Shown here in pieces: positions 16,667-26,468 of a DNA stretch of 64,000 nt. The position numbers were made by a program, and so were the translations under genes. Position 1 is the stretch's first letter. Every line of letters begins with the position of its first letter. Under the pieces are notes generated by a model, which worked only from the letters and a program-made list of their open reading frames with translations, was not told the DNA's origin and did no database searches. The DNA comes from HGM10766 sp900757295 (GTDB lineage: Bacteria > Bacillota_I > Bacilli_A > RF39 > UBA660): NCBI GenBank assembly GCA_025992315.1, contig DAJPHG010000001.1:248001-312000 (forward strand), in the 5' to 3' direction.

Positions 16667-17659
16667 TTATAGATTGCATCCTATATCTTTATGATTTAAA
16701 TCTTTATAAATAGCGTATGTTAAGCATTTTAAACCGCCATGGCACATTTGAGCATGTTCACAATCATTGCAATCATCCGGAATTGTATTTTTTCTTAATT
16801 TCTTTAATATGGAATTAGTTTTATAAAGTTTATACATATCATCTTTTAATAAATTTCCAACTACTATAGGCATTCGTCTGCATGGAACTAAATCGCCATT
16901 TTCCATTACTGTTAATAGAGTATCTCCAGCAGTACATCCATAGGCAAAATCATTTGTTTTTTGAAATTGCAATGCTCTATACATAGAAATTGTAGTCTTA
17001 TTATACTGTTTTCTTTTTAATTTTAATCTTTCTTTAGCCATAATAGATAAATACTCTTGAGTTTGACTAACATTCAATGCTAAATTTTTATCTTCAGAAT
17101 CACCTAATGGTATATATCGATCAGACCAAACATTATCAACTTTATATTTTTTAGCATATGATACAACTTTAGGGAATTCTTTGTAATTTAGTGTCGTTGC
17201 TGTAAAAGATATAGAAGTAAATATATTATATTTTTTTAAATTTTTTATTCCCTTTGCTATTTTCTTATAAGTTCCTTTTCCTCTAATATAGTCATTAGTC
17301 TTTTGTCCGCCTTCTAAACTAACTTGAACATAGTATGGATTATAGCTTTTTATTTTCTTGGCTATATTTTTTGTTATTAAAGTACCATTTGTTAAAATTG
17401 AAAATGATATTAATTCTTCATTTTTTTTTATTAAGTCTAATATCTTAAATAAATGGGGATTACATAAAGGCTCTCCGCCTGTAATATTAATATGACCTTT
17501 CATTTTTAATTTTTTTAACAAATTTTTATATTGTTTATAAATCTTTTCTAGTTGTTCATAACTTAACTGGATTGGCTTGTGGTTTTCTTGATAGCAATGT
17601 AAACATTTTAAATTACAGTTTTCACTTAAATGCCATTGAAGAACAAATTTTTTTACCAT
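16667..17659 (-). CDS. Radical SAM/SPASM maturase next to a Cys/Gly-tailed protein
   Basis: 330 residues from ATG 17659. The frame stays open to 17719, but that extension (MWWRMFIMWWW...) is only the antiphase reading of the Gly/Cys codons of the upstream gene. CNLKCLHCY (CxxxCxxC) binds the SAM cluster. INITGGEPLCNP is the GGEP strand. The SPASM region has YGCTAGDTLLTVMENGDLVPCRR, then CNDCEHAQMCHGGLKC and a final Cys near the C-terminus, the seven-Cys type of auxiliary cluster ligands found in peptide-modifying enzymes. The start overlaps the stop of the DUF2207 gene by 7 nt, so translation is coupled. Modification of the DUF2207 Cys tail is the natural inference. Confidence 0.88.
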   Translation of the reverse strand: MVKKFVLQWHLSENCNLKCLHCYQENHKPIQLSYEQLEKIYKQYKNLLKKLKMKGHINITGGEPLCNPHLFKILDLIKKNEELISFSILTNGTLITKNIAKKIKSYNPYYVQVSLEGGQKTNDYIRGKGTYKKIAKGIKNLKKYNIFTSISFTATTLNYKEFPKVVSYAKKYKVDNVWSDRYIPLGDSEDKNLALNVSQTQEYLSIMAKERLKLKRKQYNKTTISMYRALQFQKTNDFAYGCTAGDTLLTVMENGDLVPCRRMPIVVGNLLKDDMYKLYKTNSILKKLRKNTIPDDCNDCEHAQMCHGGLKCLTYAIYKDLNHKDIGCNL

Positions 17660-19716
17660 GATCCTCCACCACCACATGATGAACATCCACCACCACATGA
17701 TGAACATCCGCCACCACATGATGATGAGCTGCCACTAATTGACGCACTTGGATGATAAACATCATCATATAAACTATAATATGCCCAATCATTACTATAA
17801 TCGAAGTTACCCATATCTAAGTTTGGCATTGGTATTTTTTCAAATTTTTTGATCCATTTTTTTGATACGTTTAAAACATAGGTATATGGTAAGATATTAT
17901 AAAAATAATTAGGATTTTCGGAAACTAACATTTCTAATTTTTCTTTTTCAGCTGTAACTAAGAAATTTCTAAAGCCTAATATTTGAGCAGTAATTTTCTC
18001 ACCATATTCAGTTTTTCTAGTCATAAATATAGTGAAAAAGAAATTTATCAAAATACACACGAAATTTAATTTGTATAAAATATTCCATGCTGGGTCTAAA
18101 TCTTCTATAAATACATAAGATATATAGCTTAATATAGCAACGATTAAAGTTAAAATTACTGATGAGACCATTTTTTTAGTTGAAGCACTATCTTGTACTG
18201 CATCTTTTAAGTTTTTATCTAACAAGTTTTCTACTTCATCAAACGCCATATATAGTGTTTTATGTTCACTTAAAATAATAACATTTTTACTTTCAAATAA
18301 TTTATTATAAACTATTGTTTCTAGTTCAGATAAAGCAGGCATTTTGCTTAATGCTTCATTATATTTTAAAACCTTATTTTCATATTCTGTTACTTGATCA
18401 TTATATTTTTGTTTTTCTATTTCTAGTGTTTGTTCATTTACTTCATTATCTCTAAGTATTTGAATATACCCTTTGTTTATTAGACTATCTTTTACTTCAT
18501 TAAATTTGTCAAAATTAGATTTTAAAATTTTTGTATCTCTATCATGGAATAAAAATTTCATCATAGTTTGTTCTGCAGCTGTTAAATTATTATCACTTTG
18601 TTTTAACATTTTTACTTCAATTTCAGGTTTTGATAAATTTTCTTCAAAAGAAGCTATTTTTTCTGGTATTGGTATTAAATTAGTTATTTGAATTTCTTTT
18701 TTCTTTTCTTTTATTTCATCTATTTTAATATATCCTTTACTTGCAAGTTGGATTATTAAAGAAATAGTTAATTTTTTACTAGTTTGTTTACTATAAATAT
18801 AGCCAATTTCAGCTGCACTCATATTTTCTGGTGGATAAAATTCTACAGTTTGTGCTACTTTTGGATAATCTTTACCATATTTTATCCATTTAAATATTGT
18901 AAATAAAGTTATAACAATTATAATCATTGAAACAGTAAATGAGCCATAGCCATAATTCCAACTTCCACCATTAAAATATCCTTCTGGAAGTTCTATATCT
19001 ACGGTTAAAGATGTTTCCAATTTTTTATTATATTTACTCATATATTTATCTTGATCAAATTTAGCATATAAGGTGTTACCTTCTACATTATAATCAACAT
19101 ACTCATTAACATTTTCTTTTCTTTTTTTATCAGTAAAGAAATTTATTTTACAACCAGCAATACTTTTTGGCATGGTAACTTGAATAGTTGGATTTTCTAT
19201 AGCAGTCCCCCAGTAATCACCATAAACATGAAAAATAAATTCATCAAATCCTTCATAAGGATCTTTTCCCATATCATATGTATATTGAATATTATAATTT
19301 CTATTGCCTAAAGAAACATAGGAATTTGCATCTCCTAGTTTTATTCTAGATTTTTTATTTACCATATCAACAGAATATGGATCGGATGTTGATCTTAAAA
19401 AATAAATATTTGATTTTCTTTTAATAGTTTTACCATTTTTGTCAGTATATTTTAGCCATTGAGGTGTAAATTTATAAATACCGTGATGATTTGTTGAATT
19501 CCAATTAACATTTATATCCTCTGAAACATCTACTTGGTTATCTTCTTTTACATCTAATACAACATTATAAGATGAAATAGTATAGCCATCTGCTGATTTT
19601 GGTGTTGAATTACCTGACGAAACATCTATCATTATAAATAAAGCAAAAAAAGAAAATGCTATAATTGCAACTACTTTTTTATTTTTTACTCCTAATAGAT
19701 TTAATAATCTAAACAT
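17653..19716 (-). CDS. DUF2207 membrane protein with C-terminal Cys/Gly repeat tail
   Basis: 687 residues. A membrane segment at about 14-30 is followed by an extracytoplasmic DUF2207 domain (NADGYTISSYNVVLDVKED-like start, HHGIYKF, YTYDMGKDPYEGFDEF), a second helix at about 255-275, a cytoplasmic winged-helix/coiled-coil part (SAAEIGYIYSKQTSKKLTISLI) and a helix pair at about 512-560. The last 25 residues are low complexity with five Cys in SSC-GGGC repeats and end in GGGGSW. A Gly-rich GGSW-type end is usual for the family, but the regular Cys are not. Partners are LemA upstream (TAATG overlap) and a radical SAM enzyme downstream (7-nt overlap). Confidence 0.85.
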   Translation of the reverse strand: MFRLLNLLGVKNKKVVAIIAFSFFALFIMIDVSSGNSTPKSADGYTISSYNVVLDVKEDNQVDVSEDINVNWNSTNHHGIYKFTPQWLKYTDKNGKTIKRKSNIYFLRSTSDPYSVDMVNKKSRIKLGDANSYVSLGNRNYNIQYTYDMGKDPYEGFDEFIFHVYGDYWGTAIENPTIQVTMPKSIAGCKINFFTDKKRKENVNEYVDYNVEGNTLYAKFDQDKYMSKYNKKLETSLTVDIELPEGYFNGGSWNYGYGSFTVSMIIIVITLFTIFKWIKYGKDYPKVAQTVEFYPPENMSAAEIGYIYSKQTSKKLTISLIIQLASKGYIKIDEIKEKKKEIQITNLIPIPEKIASFEENLSKPEIEVKMLKQSDNNLTAAEQTMMKFLFHDRDTKILKSNFDKFNEVKDSLINKGYIQILRDNEVNEQTLEIEKQKYNDQVTEYENKVLKYNEALSKMPALSELETIVYNKLFESKNVIILSEHKTLYMAFDEVENLLDKNLKDAVQDSASTKKMVSSVILTLIVAILSYISYVFIEDLDPAWNILYKLNFVCILINFFFTIFMTRKTEYGEKITAQILGFRNFLVTAEKEKLEMLVSENPNYFYNILPYTYVLNVSKKWIKKFEKIPMPNLDMGNFDYSNDWAYYSLYDDVYHPSASISGSSSSCGGGCSSCGGGCSSCGGGGSW
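17662..17724 (-). repeat. 21-bp tandem repeat coding the SSCGGGC tail
   Basis: Three in-frame copies of a 21-bp unit encode the Cys/Gly tail of the DUF2207 protein. In-frame repeats of this kind can gain or lose units without disturbing the downstream reading frame. Confidence 0.75.
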
Positions 19717-20261
19717 TATACTTCCACCTGAATATTTTGTCGTTCTTCATTTTCTATACTAAACATTGGTTTTGATTTATATCCAGCTATTTTAGCTATT
19801 ATATTACTAGGTATCATTTCTACTTTATTATTATAATTTTTTACTACTGCGTTGTAATATTTTCTTGATTGAGCAATTTCATCTTCTATTGAAGTAAGAT
19901 CTTTACTTAATTGAAGAAAGTTTTCATTTGCTTTTAATTCCGGATAATTCTCTGCTAAAGCCATTATTTTATTTATACTTTGATTTATTAATTTATTTTT
20001 ATTAATTTTTTCTTCTGTACTCATATTATCATAAATATTATTTCTTAATTTAATAATTTCTTCTAAAGTATCTTTTTCATGTTTGGCATAGCCTTTTACA
20101 ATATTTACTAAGTTAGGTATTAAATCCCATCTTTTTTTTAAATAAACATCCATTGTTGCAAAACTTTCGTTAACAGTATTGTTTAATTTTATTAGTTTAT
20201 TATAAACTATTATAAAATATAATAAACATATTAATATAATAATTATTATTGCGTATATCAT
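19716..20261 (-). CDS. lemA: LemA family protein
   Basis: 181 residues. One N-terminal membrane helix (about 2-20) is followed by a four-helix-bundle domain. Family landmarks are VNESFATMDVYLKKRWDLIPNLVNIVKGYAKHE (about 35-65), LMALAENYPELKANENFLQL-like IMALAENYPELKANENF, and SRKYYNAVVKNYNNKVEMIPSNIIAKIAGYKSKPMF near the end. LemA genes are often next to DUF2207/TPM membrane proteins, as here. The molecular role is unknown. It is the first gene of the operon. Confidence 0.95.
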   Translation of the reverse strand: MIYAIIIIILICLLYFIIVYNKLIKLNNTVNESFATMDVYLKKRWDLIPNLVNIVKGYAKHEKDTLEEIIKLRNNIYDNMSTEEKINKNKLINQSINKIMALAENYPELKANENFLQLSKDLTSIEDEIAQSRKYYNAVVKNYNNKVEMIPSNIIAKIAGYKSKPMFSIENEERQNIQVEV

Positions 20262-20304
20262 ACTTATACTCCCTACTTTCTAATATAGATTTTACATTAG
20301 AGCA

Positions 20305-20332
20305 TAAAAAAAGAAAATACTTTTTTTCTTTA
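20305..20332 (-). terminator. Terminator after the SDR gene
   Basis: Minus-strand AAAGAAAA/TTTTCTTT stem with a T run. Confidence 0.6.
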
Positions 20333-20342
20333 AAATATATAA

Positions 20343-21101
20343 TTATATGTTAGAACTTTTTCTTTTTTGAATTCCATATATAATTTTTAATTGTAATTTA
20401 TATGGTAATAATCTTGTTGCAAATATACCTAATTTAGTAGATAATCCTGGTATTATAATTAGTTTTTTCTTAAGTAATTTATCTATTGCAATACGTGCCA
20501 CCTTAGAACTATTCATTTCTTTTATACTAAACTTACCTTTAGCAACTTTATTAAATTCTGTTGCTACTGGCCCTGGGCAAAGTGCACTTATAACTACTTT
20601 ACTATTTTGATGTTTTAGTTCTTCATAAATAGCCATTGTCAATTTTAATACATAGTTTTTAGAAGCATAATAGGTGTTAAGTCTTGGTCCAGCTAGGAAT
20701 CCTGCACTACTTGCAACATTTAAAATATAGCCAGAATCTCTTTTAATAAAATCTTTTAAAAATAATTTAGTTAAAATATGAGTACATTTAATATTAACGT
20801 CAATCATTTCTAATTCTTTAGTTAAGTCAGTTTTGTTAAACATTCCAAATAAGCCAAATCCAGCATTATTTATTAAAATATCAATATTTTCTTTTTTTAC
20901 TTGATCATATAATTTAAAACAATGTTGTTCTTGGGATAAATCTAAATTTATTATTGTTACACTTGTTTGTAATTCTTTCTTTAATTGTTCTAACCTATTT
21001 TTTCTTCTAGCAACTAATATTAAATCATAATTTTTACTTGCTAAATATCTGGCCATATCTCTTCCTATACCACTACTTGCACCTGTAATTAAAGCCTTCA
21101 T
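20343..21101 (-). CDS. Short-chain dehydrogenase/reductase
   Basis: 252 residues. It shows the cofactor motif TGASSGIG (residues 6-13) with ARR at the end of strand 2, which favours NADP(H), then NNAGFG, the catalytic Ser in NVASSAGFLAG, the YASKNYVL Tyr-Lys pair and the PGPVATEF motif. It belongs to the classical SDR group close to the DltE/YqjQ type. The substrate cannot be told from sequence. It stands alone with its own terminator. Confidence 0.9.
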   Translation of the reverse strand: MKALITGASSGIGRDMARYLASKNYDLILVARRKNRLEQLKKELQTSVTIINLDLSQEQHCFKLYDQVKKENIDILINNAGFGLFGMFNKTDLTKELEMIDVNIKCTHILTKLFLKDFIKRDSGYILNVASSAGFLAGPRLNTYYASKNYVLKLTMAIYEELKHQNSKVVISALCPGPVATEFNKVAKGKFSIKEMNSSKVARIAIDKLLKKKLIIIPGLSTKLGIFATRLLPYKLQLKIIYGIQKRKSSNI

Positions 21102-21141
21102 ATTACCACCATTATTAGTTTATCATATTTAATTTATTCTA

Positions 21142-21170
21142 TAAAAAAAAATTTAGATTTTTCTAAATTT
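21142..21170 (-). terminator. Terminator of the CBS-pyrophosphatase gene
   Basis: Minus-strand AAATTTAGA/TCTAAATTT with a 4-nt loop followed by nine T. It overlaps the end of the gene. Confidence 0.9.
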
Positions 21171-22785
21171 TCTTTTCTATAACTTCCATTATATTTGGTA
21201 GCATTTGTTTTTTTCTAGATACTATATCTTGTAAATAAATACCTTGTTTAATATCAGAAATATTAAAACTGTCTGCAATTATTTCTTTTGCTGAATCATT
21301 ATAAACAACATATGAGCCATTTTTAATAACGTCAGTTATAAATAAAACTGCTATTTTAAAACCTTGTTTTTCTAAATTATTTAATAATTCAACGTATTTA
21401 GATAAATCTTTTTCTATTTCTTCATAATCCATAGTTGTTATTTGAGATATAGCAAGTGCAACATCATCAACATTGTAATTTTTCATATCTTGACTTAAAA
21501 TTTCTTCTGGTTTCATTCCTTTAATTGATGAACCAGCTTTAAACATTTCATATCCATATTTGTCTATATCAACATCAGCTATTTTAGCTAACTTATTAGC
21601 AACATCAATATCTAATTGAGTAGTTGTAGGAGATTTGAAAATCATTGTATCAGATAAAATTGCAGATAACATTAAACCAGCTATTTCTTTTGGAATAGTT
21701 ATATGATTTTCTTCATATAAGTTATAAATAATTGTACAAGTACAACCAACTGGCATAGATCTAAAACTAATAGGCATAGTAGTACCAATTGTTCCTAAGT
21801 TATGATGATCAACTATTTCTAAAATATTTGCTTCATCGATTCCTTCTACACTTTGAGATTTTTGGTTATGGTCTACTAAAATAACATCTTGTTTTTCAAA
21901 ACTATTAGTATCTGTTACTTTTAATAATCCTAAACAATGTCCTTTTTTATCTACTATAGGATAGTTTGTATGACCACACTTATTTATTACATCTAATATC
22001 TCACTTCTATAATCTAATGAATTAAATACTACAGGATTTTCATTGATATTAATATTCTTTGCATATTCTGAAATTCTTATTTTTGTAGAAGTTGTATATG
22101 TATCATATGGTGTATAAATTACATTTACTTTATTTTCTTTAGCTAAAGATAGCATATCTTCTGTTAAATGATAATTACCATCTACTATTAATAATTTTAT
22201 TTTACTTTCTAATGCTTTTTTAACAATATTATATCTATCTCCACATATAAGAATATTATCAGTATTTAATTCTATTTTTTCCACAAATGAAGAACTGTTA
22301 TATGCAGCAACTAGAAGATTGCCTTTGATTTCTTCATCAAATTTTAAAACTTCTTCGCCAGCTAGAGATTCTAAAATATTTGTATATGAAGTATGTAATT
22401 GACTTATATCACCATTTATTAGTTCTTTGGCGATTTCTTTTAGAGTAATTAAGCCACATAATTTTTTATTATCATTAACAAGTGGTAGAGCTGTTATTTG
22501 ATTGTCACTCATAAATTTAAATGCTTTTTCAATAGAAGCATTTGCATTTAATATAATTCCTTTTTTATAAGCAATATCTTCAACTTGAACTTTTACATCA
22601 TTTAAATAGATAGGTTCTTTTACTTTAAAATAATTTAAAGCAAATTTTGTTTCATTGTTAATTGTTCCTAATACTCTAGGTTCAGTATCCATACCTAATT
22701 GATTTTTTAAATAGGATAATGCAATACTTGAACTTACGGTATCTGTATCTGGTTTACGATGACCAAATATATAAGTTTTTACCAT
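21163..22785 (-). CDS. Manganese-dependent inorganic pyrophosphatase with CBS and DRTGG domains
   Basis: 540 residues, against about 310 for the simple family II enzyme. The DHH catalytic part is split. The N-terminal motif FGHRKPDTDTVSSSIA carries the metal-binding His and two Asp. The regulatory insert holds CBS1 (about 70-125), a DRTGG-like domain (about 130-240) and CBS2. VDHNQKSQ and IVDHHNLG then restore the DHH core, with SMPVGCTCT as its substrate loop. The DHHA2 domain is C-terminal. Such CBS-PPases are inhibited by AMP/ADP and activated by ATP or diadenosine polyphosphates. They hydrolyse PPi in the cytosol and so tie PPi removal to energy state. Confidence 0.93.
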   Translation of the reverse strand: MVKTYIFGHRKPDTDTVSSSIALSYLKNQLGMDTEPRVLGTINNETKFALNYFKVKEPIYLNDVKVQVEDIAYKKGIILNANASIEKAFKFMSDNQITALPLVNDNKKLCGLITLKEIAKELINGDISQLHTSYTNILESLAGEEVLKFDEEIKGNLLVAAYNSSSFVEKIELNTDNILICGDRYNIVKKALESKIKLLIVDGNYHLTEDMLSLAKENKVNVIYTPYDTYTTSTKIRISEYAKNININENPVVFNSLDYRSEILDVINKCGHTNYPIVDKKGHCLGLLKVTDTNSFEKQDVILVDHNQKSQSVEGIDEANILEIVDHHNLGTIGTTMPISFRSMPVGCTCTIIYNLYEENHITIPKEIAGLMLSAILSDTMIFKSPTTTQLDIDVANKLAKIADVDIDKYGYEMFKAGSSIKGMKPEEILSQDMKNYNVDDVALAISQITTMDYEEIEKDLSKYVELLNNLEKQGFKIAVLFITDVIKNGSYVVYNDSAKEIIADSFNISDIKQGIYLQDIVSRKKQMLPNIMEVIEKKI

Positions 22786-22855
22786 TTTCTCACTTCTTTC
22801 AACTTTTGTTATTATATCATAAATTGTTTTTACAAAAAAGATTGTTTATTAAGAT

Positions 22856-24808
22856 CTATTCACTTTGCATTTCAAATAAAACATTTCTTAATTCCATTGC
22901 TCTTTCAAAATCTAATTCAGCAGCTGCTTTGTGCATTTCATTTTCTATTTTTTGCATTAATTCTATTTTTTCTTTTTTACTTAATTTTTGTTTTTGTTTT
23001 GATTTTTTCTCATCAACTTCATTACTAACAACTTCTCTAATTTCTTTTATTATAGTTTTTGGTGTTATATTATGTTCTTTATTATATTTATCTTGAATTT
23101 CTCTTCTTCTTGCTGTTTCTTTAATAGAATATTCCATTGCTTCACTAATTTGATCCGCATACATTATAACGTGGCCAGATGCATTTCTTGCACATCTTCC
23201 TATTGTTTGAATTAAACTTCTGGAGCTTCTTAAGAACCCTTGTTTATCCGCATCCATTATGCATATTAAACTAACTTCTGGTATGTCAATTCCTTCTCTA
23301 AGCAAGTTTATACCAACTAGAACATCATATTTACCCATTCTTACTTCTTGAATTATTTTTAATCTTTCTAATGATTTAATTTCACTATGTAAATATGCTA
23401 CTTTGATATTAAATGAGCTTAAATAATTGGTTAATTCTTCAGCCATTCTAATAGTAAGCGTAGTAATTAATACTCTTTCATTTTTTTCTTTTCTTATTCT
23501 TATTTGTTCGATTATATCATCTATTTGACCTTCAGTAGGTTTGACTTCTATTGTTGGATCAAGTAATCCTGTTGGTCTAATGATTTGTTCAACATAATTA
23601 TTATTTACTAATTCTAACTCATAATCACCTGGTGTTGCTGAAACATAAATAGCTTGATTTATTTTATTAACAAATTCTTCAAAGCGAAGGGGTCTATTGT
23701 CTAGAGCACTAGGTAATCTAAAGCCATAATCTACTAAGGTTTGTTTTCTTGCTCTATCGCCATTATACATTCCTCTTACTTGAGGTAAAGTTACATGAGA
23801 TTCGTCTACTACTAATAAATAATCTTCTGGAAAAAAGTCTAACAATGTTGTTGGAGTCTCTCCTTCAGCTCTTAAAGATAAATGTCTGGAATAGTTTTCT
23901 ACTCCACTACAAAAGCCAGTCTCTTTTAACATTTCTATATCATACAAAGTTCTTTCTCTTAGTCTTTGTTCTTCAATTAACTTGTTATTATCTTTTAATT
24001 CTTTTAATCTTACTTCTAACTCAGCTTCTATTCTTTTAATGGCCTCGTTTAATTTTTCTTTTGATGTAACAAAGTGAGAAGCTGGGAATATTGAAATTGA
24101 TTTCTTACTTTGAATTATTGCACCTGTTAAGGGATCAAATGTCGTTATTCTATCAACTTCATCCCCAAAAAGTTCAATTTTAATACCATGAGTTTTTTCA
24201 TTAGCTGGTATTACTTCAATTGTATCTCCTTTAGCACGAAATGTTCCACGATGGAAATCTATTTCACTTCTCTCATAAGTCATTTCAACCAATTTATTAA
24301 TAATGTCACTTCTTTTTATTTTATCATTAACATTTAAAGTTAGCATTCCATTTTCATATTCTTCTTTTTCACCAATATTATATATACAAGATACAGAAGC
24401 TACAATTATTACATCTCTATTATTAATTAATGCAGATGTTGCAGCATGTCTCATCTCATCTATTTCATCATTAATTGATGAATCTTTTTCGATATATGTG
24501 TCACTTGATGGAACATATGCTTCTGGTTGATAATAGTCATAAAAACTAATAAAAAAAGCTACATGATTATTAGGAAATAATTCTTTAAACTCTGCATACA
24601 ATTGTCCAGCAAGAGTTTTATTATGCGCAAGAACTAAGGTTGGCTTATTAGTTTGAGCAATTACATTAGCTATTGTAAATGTTTTCCCTGTTCCTGTTGC
24701 TCCTAACAATACTTGTGATTTTTTACCACTTTTTACTCCATCAACTAGTTCACTTATAGCTTTATTTTGGTCTCCACTTGGTTTATAGTTTGATACTAAA
24801 TTAAACAT
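22856..24808 (-). CDS. uvrB: Excinuclease ABC subunit B
   Basis: 650 residues. The helicase motifs are clear: GATGTGKTFTIANVI (Walker A), VDESH (motif II), and RVLITTLTIRMAEELTNYL plus QTIGRCARNA in the second helicase domain. The beta-hairpin that locks DNA includes YYQPEAYVPSSDTYIEKD. The C-terminal UVR motif (LMQKIENEMHKAAAELDFERA) binds UvrC. UvrB verifies damage and positions the UvrC nuclease. It has its own promoter upstream and uvrA is not adjacent. Confidence 0.98.
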   Translation of the reverse strand: MFNLVSNYKPSGDQNKAISELVDGVKSGKKSQVLLGATGTGKTFTIANVIAQTNKPTLVLAHNKTLAGQLYAEFKELFPNNHVAFFISFYDYYQPEAYVPSSDTYIEKDSSINDEIDEMRHAATSALINNRDVIIVASVSCIYNIGEKEEYENGMLTLNVNDKIKRSDIINKLVEMTYERSEIDFHRGTFRAKGDTIEVIPANEKTHGIKIELFGDEVDRITTFDPLTGAIIQSKKSISIFPASHFVTSKEKLNEAIKRIEAELEVRLKELKDNNKLIEEQRLRERTLYDIEMLKETGFCSGVENYSRHLSLRAEGETPTTLLDFFPEDYLLVVDESHVTLPQVRGMYNGDRARKQTLVDYGFRLPSALDNRPLRFEEFVNKINQAIYVSATPGDYELELVNNNYVEQIIRPTGLLDPTIEVKPTEGQIDDIIEQIRIRKEKNERVLITTLTIRMAEELTNYLSSFNIKVAYLHSEIKSLERLKIIQEVRMGKYDVLVGINLLREGIDIPEVSLICIMDADKQGFLRSSRSLIQTIGRCARNASGHVIMYADQISEAMEYSIKETARRREIQDKYNKEHNITPKTIIKEIREVVSNEVDEKKSKQKQKLSKKEKIELMQKIENEMHKAAAELDFERAMELRNVLFEMQSE

Positions 24809-24870
24809 AACGTCCTCCTTATTTATTCATCAATATTTTATTCGATTTTAAAGAAGTCTTCTGATAAATT

Positions 24871-24899
24871 ATTTTAACACTTACTTATTATAAAAACAA
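24871..24899 (-). promoter_or_regulatory. Promoter of uvrB
   Basis: Minus-strand TTGTTT (24899-24894), 17-bp spacer ending TGT, TAAAAT (24876-24871). No LexA (SOS) box was recognised next to it. Confidence 0.55.
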
Positions 24900-25030
24900 G
24901 AAATCAATAAGCATAGTATATTTATTTAATATTCTTTTATCCTATATAAATATTATACATATTTTTTTGACTTAATATATTTTATTCGTTAAATAAAAAG
25001 TAAAGTGCACAATTGAGCACATGAATGTTC

Positions 25031-25066
25031 AAAAAAGTGCGGTTTCAATAGAAACTGCACTTTTTC
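25031..25066. terminator. Bidirectional terminator with a 15-bp stem at the IS end
   Basis: AAAAAGTGCGGTTTC pairs with GAAACTGCACTTTTT (one wobble) around a 4-nt loop. Both flanks are A/T runs, so it can stop transcription from either side. Its GTGC core resembles the IS terminal motif. Confidence 0.8.
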
Positions 25067-25271
25067 AAACATTTTAATAAGAAAAATACATAATATAATT
25101 AACAAATTTCCTAAAATATGATACATTATTAAATGTCAAAGGAATTTTATTCCACGACGAAAAGACAGAACATGCATCAATTTTAAAAGAAAGTGCACAA
25201 TTCTGTTTATCTTCAATATTTAGGCAATTTATTTGTCGACTAGATATTTATAGTGGTGTATAAATATCTTT

Positions 25272-26468
25272 TTATTTTAGTAAATTTTTATTTAATTGAA
25301 CTTCATCTGGTTCAATATAATACATATTTAATGAATTTAAAACATTTTCATCACATAGAAATAGCATTGCTTTAAATGGGCAATTATTATTGAGTGATTC
25401 TCTACATAAACTATTTATATGATTAGCAATTATATTACAATCGTTTTGAGTTAAATTTTTAAATGTTGTCTTTTTAGGCAATACATATCTTATGAATTCA
25501 TGATTTTTTTCTATACCACCTTTTTGCCAAGAAGCACCGGGATTACAATAAAATACTTTTGATAATAGTTCTCCAGTTTTATGGTGACATTCTATATTTA
25601 ATACATCATAAAACTCATGACCATTATCGGTAAGTATTACTTGAAATAATCTTTTATAATCATCTTCTAATAATGTTTGTTGAAGATATTCAAAAACTTT
25701 AGTAACTTCATCGGTTGTTTGACTTTCTAACAAGAACATAAACATAAAATTTGATTTTCTCCAAAATAGAGTAAGAATACATTTAGAATCTGATTGTAAA
25801 CCTTCGACAGTATCCATTTCAACAATATTGAGATTAGGATTTTTAGTTGTATATTCAATAAAATCATCATATTTTCTTCCAATTAATATTTCTCTTTCTT
25901 GTCTTGTTCTACGTTTTTTATTTTTTCTCTTTTTGTGTTTAACTATTCTAGGAAAATCTAAAGGACCAAACTCAAATACACCATTATTGACGTAATTATA
26001 AAATGAAACTTTAGAAAAATTTAAAACTTCAGGATGATTAATATATAAGTGATTTGTAGTTTGTCCCTTTTTAACAAGAGGAGTAATAATTTTATTAATA
26101 TTAAAAATTTCTTCTTCGGTTAAATTTATACCTTGTCTACAACTAGATATTAATTCTTTGTAAGAATCATCAGCTTTTCTAGCATAATAAGTAAATCTTT
26201 CTTTTCTACAACCACTTCTAGATTTACAACCATTACAAATGTGAGGAGAATTTAATAACTTATTACAAGAATAATCTTTACAATTGTCATTATAACAATT
26301 ATTCCAATTACTAGGTTTATAATAAACTTTGTTTCTATCAATCTCCCTTAAAACAGTTGAATGAGATTTATTAATTTCTTTAGCAATTTGATTAATACTC
26401 TTTTTAGAATTTAATCCATCCTCGATATTTTTTCTATCTTCATAAGACAGATGACAATATTTTGTCAT
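25272..26468 (-). CDS. IS30-family transposase
   Basis: 398 residues. The N-terminal helix-turn-helix (LSYEDRKNIEDGLNSKKSINQIAKEINKSHSTVLREI) is followed by a Cys-rich segment (CNGCKSRSGCRKE) and the DDE integrase core: Asp in NIVEMDTVEG, Asp in VILTDNGHEF and Glu in QKGGIEKNHEFIRYVLPK. It appears intact. It is read from its own upstream region inside the element. The family transposes by copy-out-paste-in through a circle intermediate. Confidence 0.93.
   Translation of the reverse strand: MTKYCHLSYEDRKNIEDGLNSKKSINQIAKEINKSHSTVLREIDRNKVYYKPSNWNNCYNDNCKDYSCNKLLNSPHICNGCKSRSGCRKERFTYYARKADDSYKELISSCRQGINLTEEEIFNINKIITPLVKKGQTTNHLYINHPEVLNFSKVSFYNYVNNGVFEFGPLDFPRIVKHKKRKNKKRRTRQEREILIGRKYDDFIEYTTKNPNLNIVEMDTVEGLQSDSKCILTLFWRKSNFMFMFLLESQTTDEVTKVFEYLQQTLLEDDYKRLFQVILTDNGHEFYDVLNIECHHKTGELLSKVFYCNPGASWQKGGIEKNHEFIRYVLPKKTTFKNLTQNDCNIIANHINSLCRESLNNNCPFKAMLFLCDENVLNSLNMYYIEPDEVQLNKNLLK

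Noticed and set aside
17660..17719. N-terminal extension of the radical SAM protein (MWWRMFIMWWW...)
   Set aside because: It is the antiphase reading of the Gly/Cys repeat codons of the DUF2207 gene. ATG 17659 begins the conserved part.
24809..25000. Possible SOS box in front of uvrB
   Set aside because: No sequence close to the Gram-positive LexA consensus (CGAAC-N4-GTTCG type) was found. Only a normal promoter is visible.
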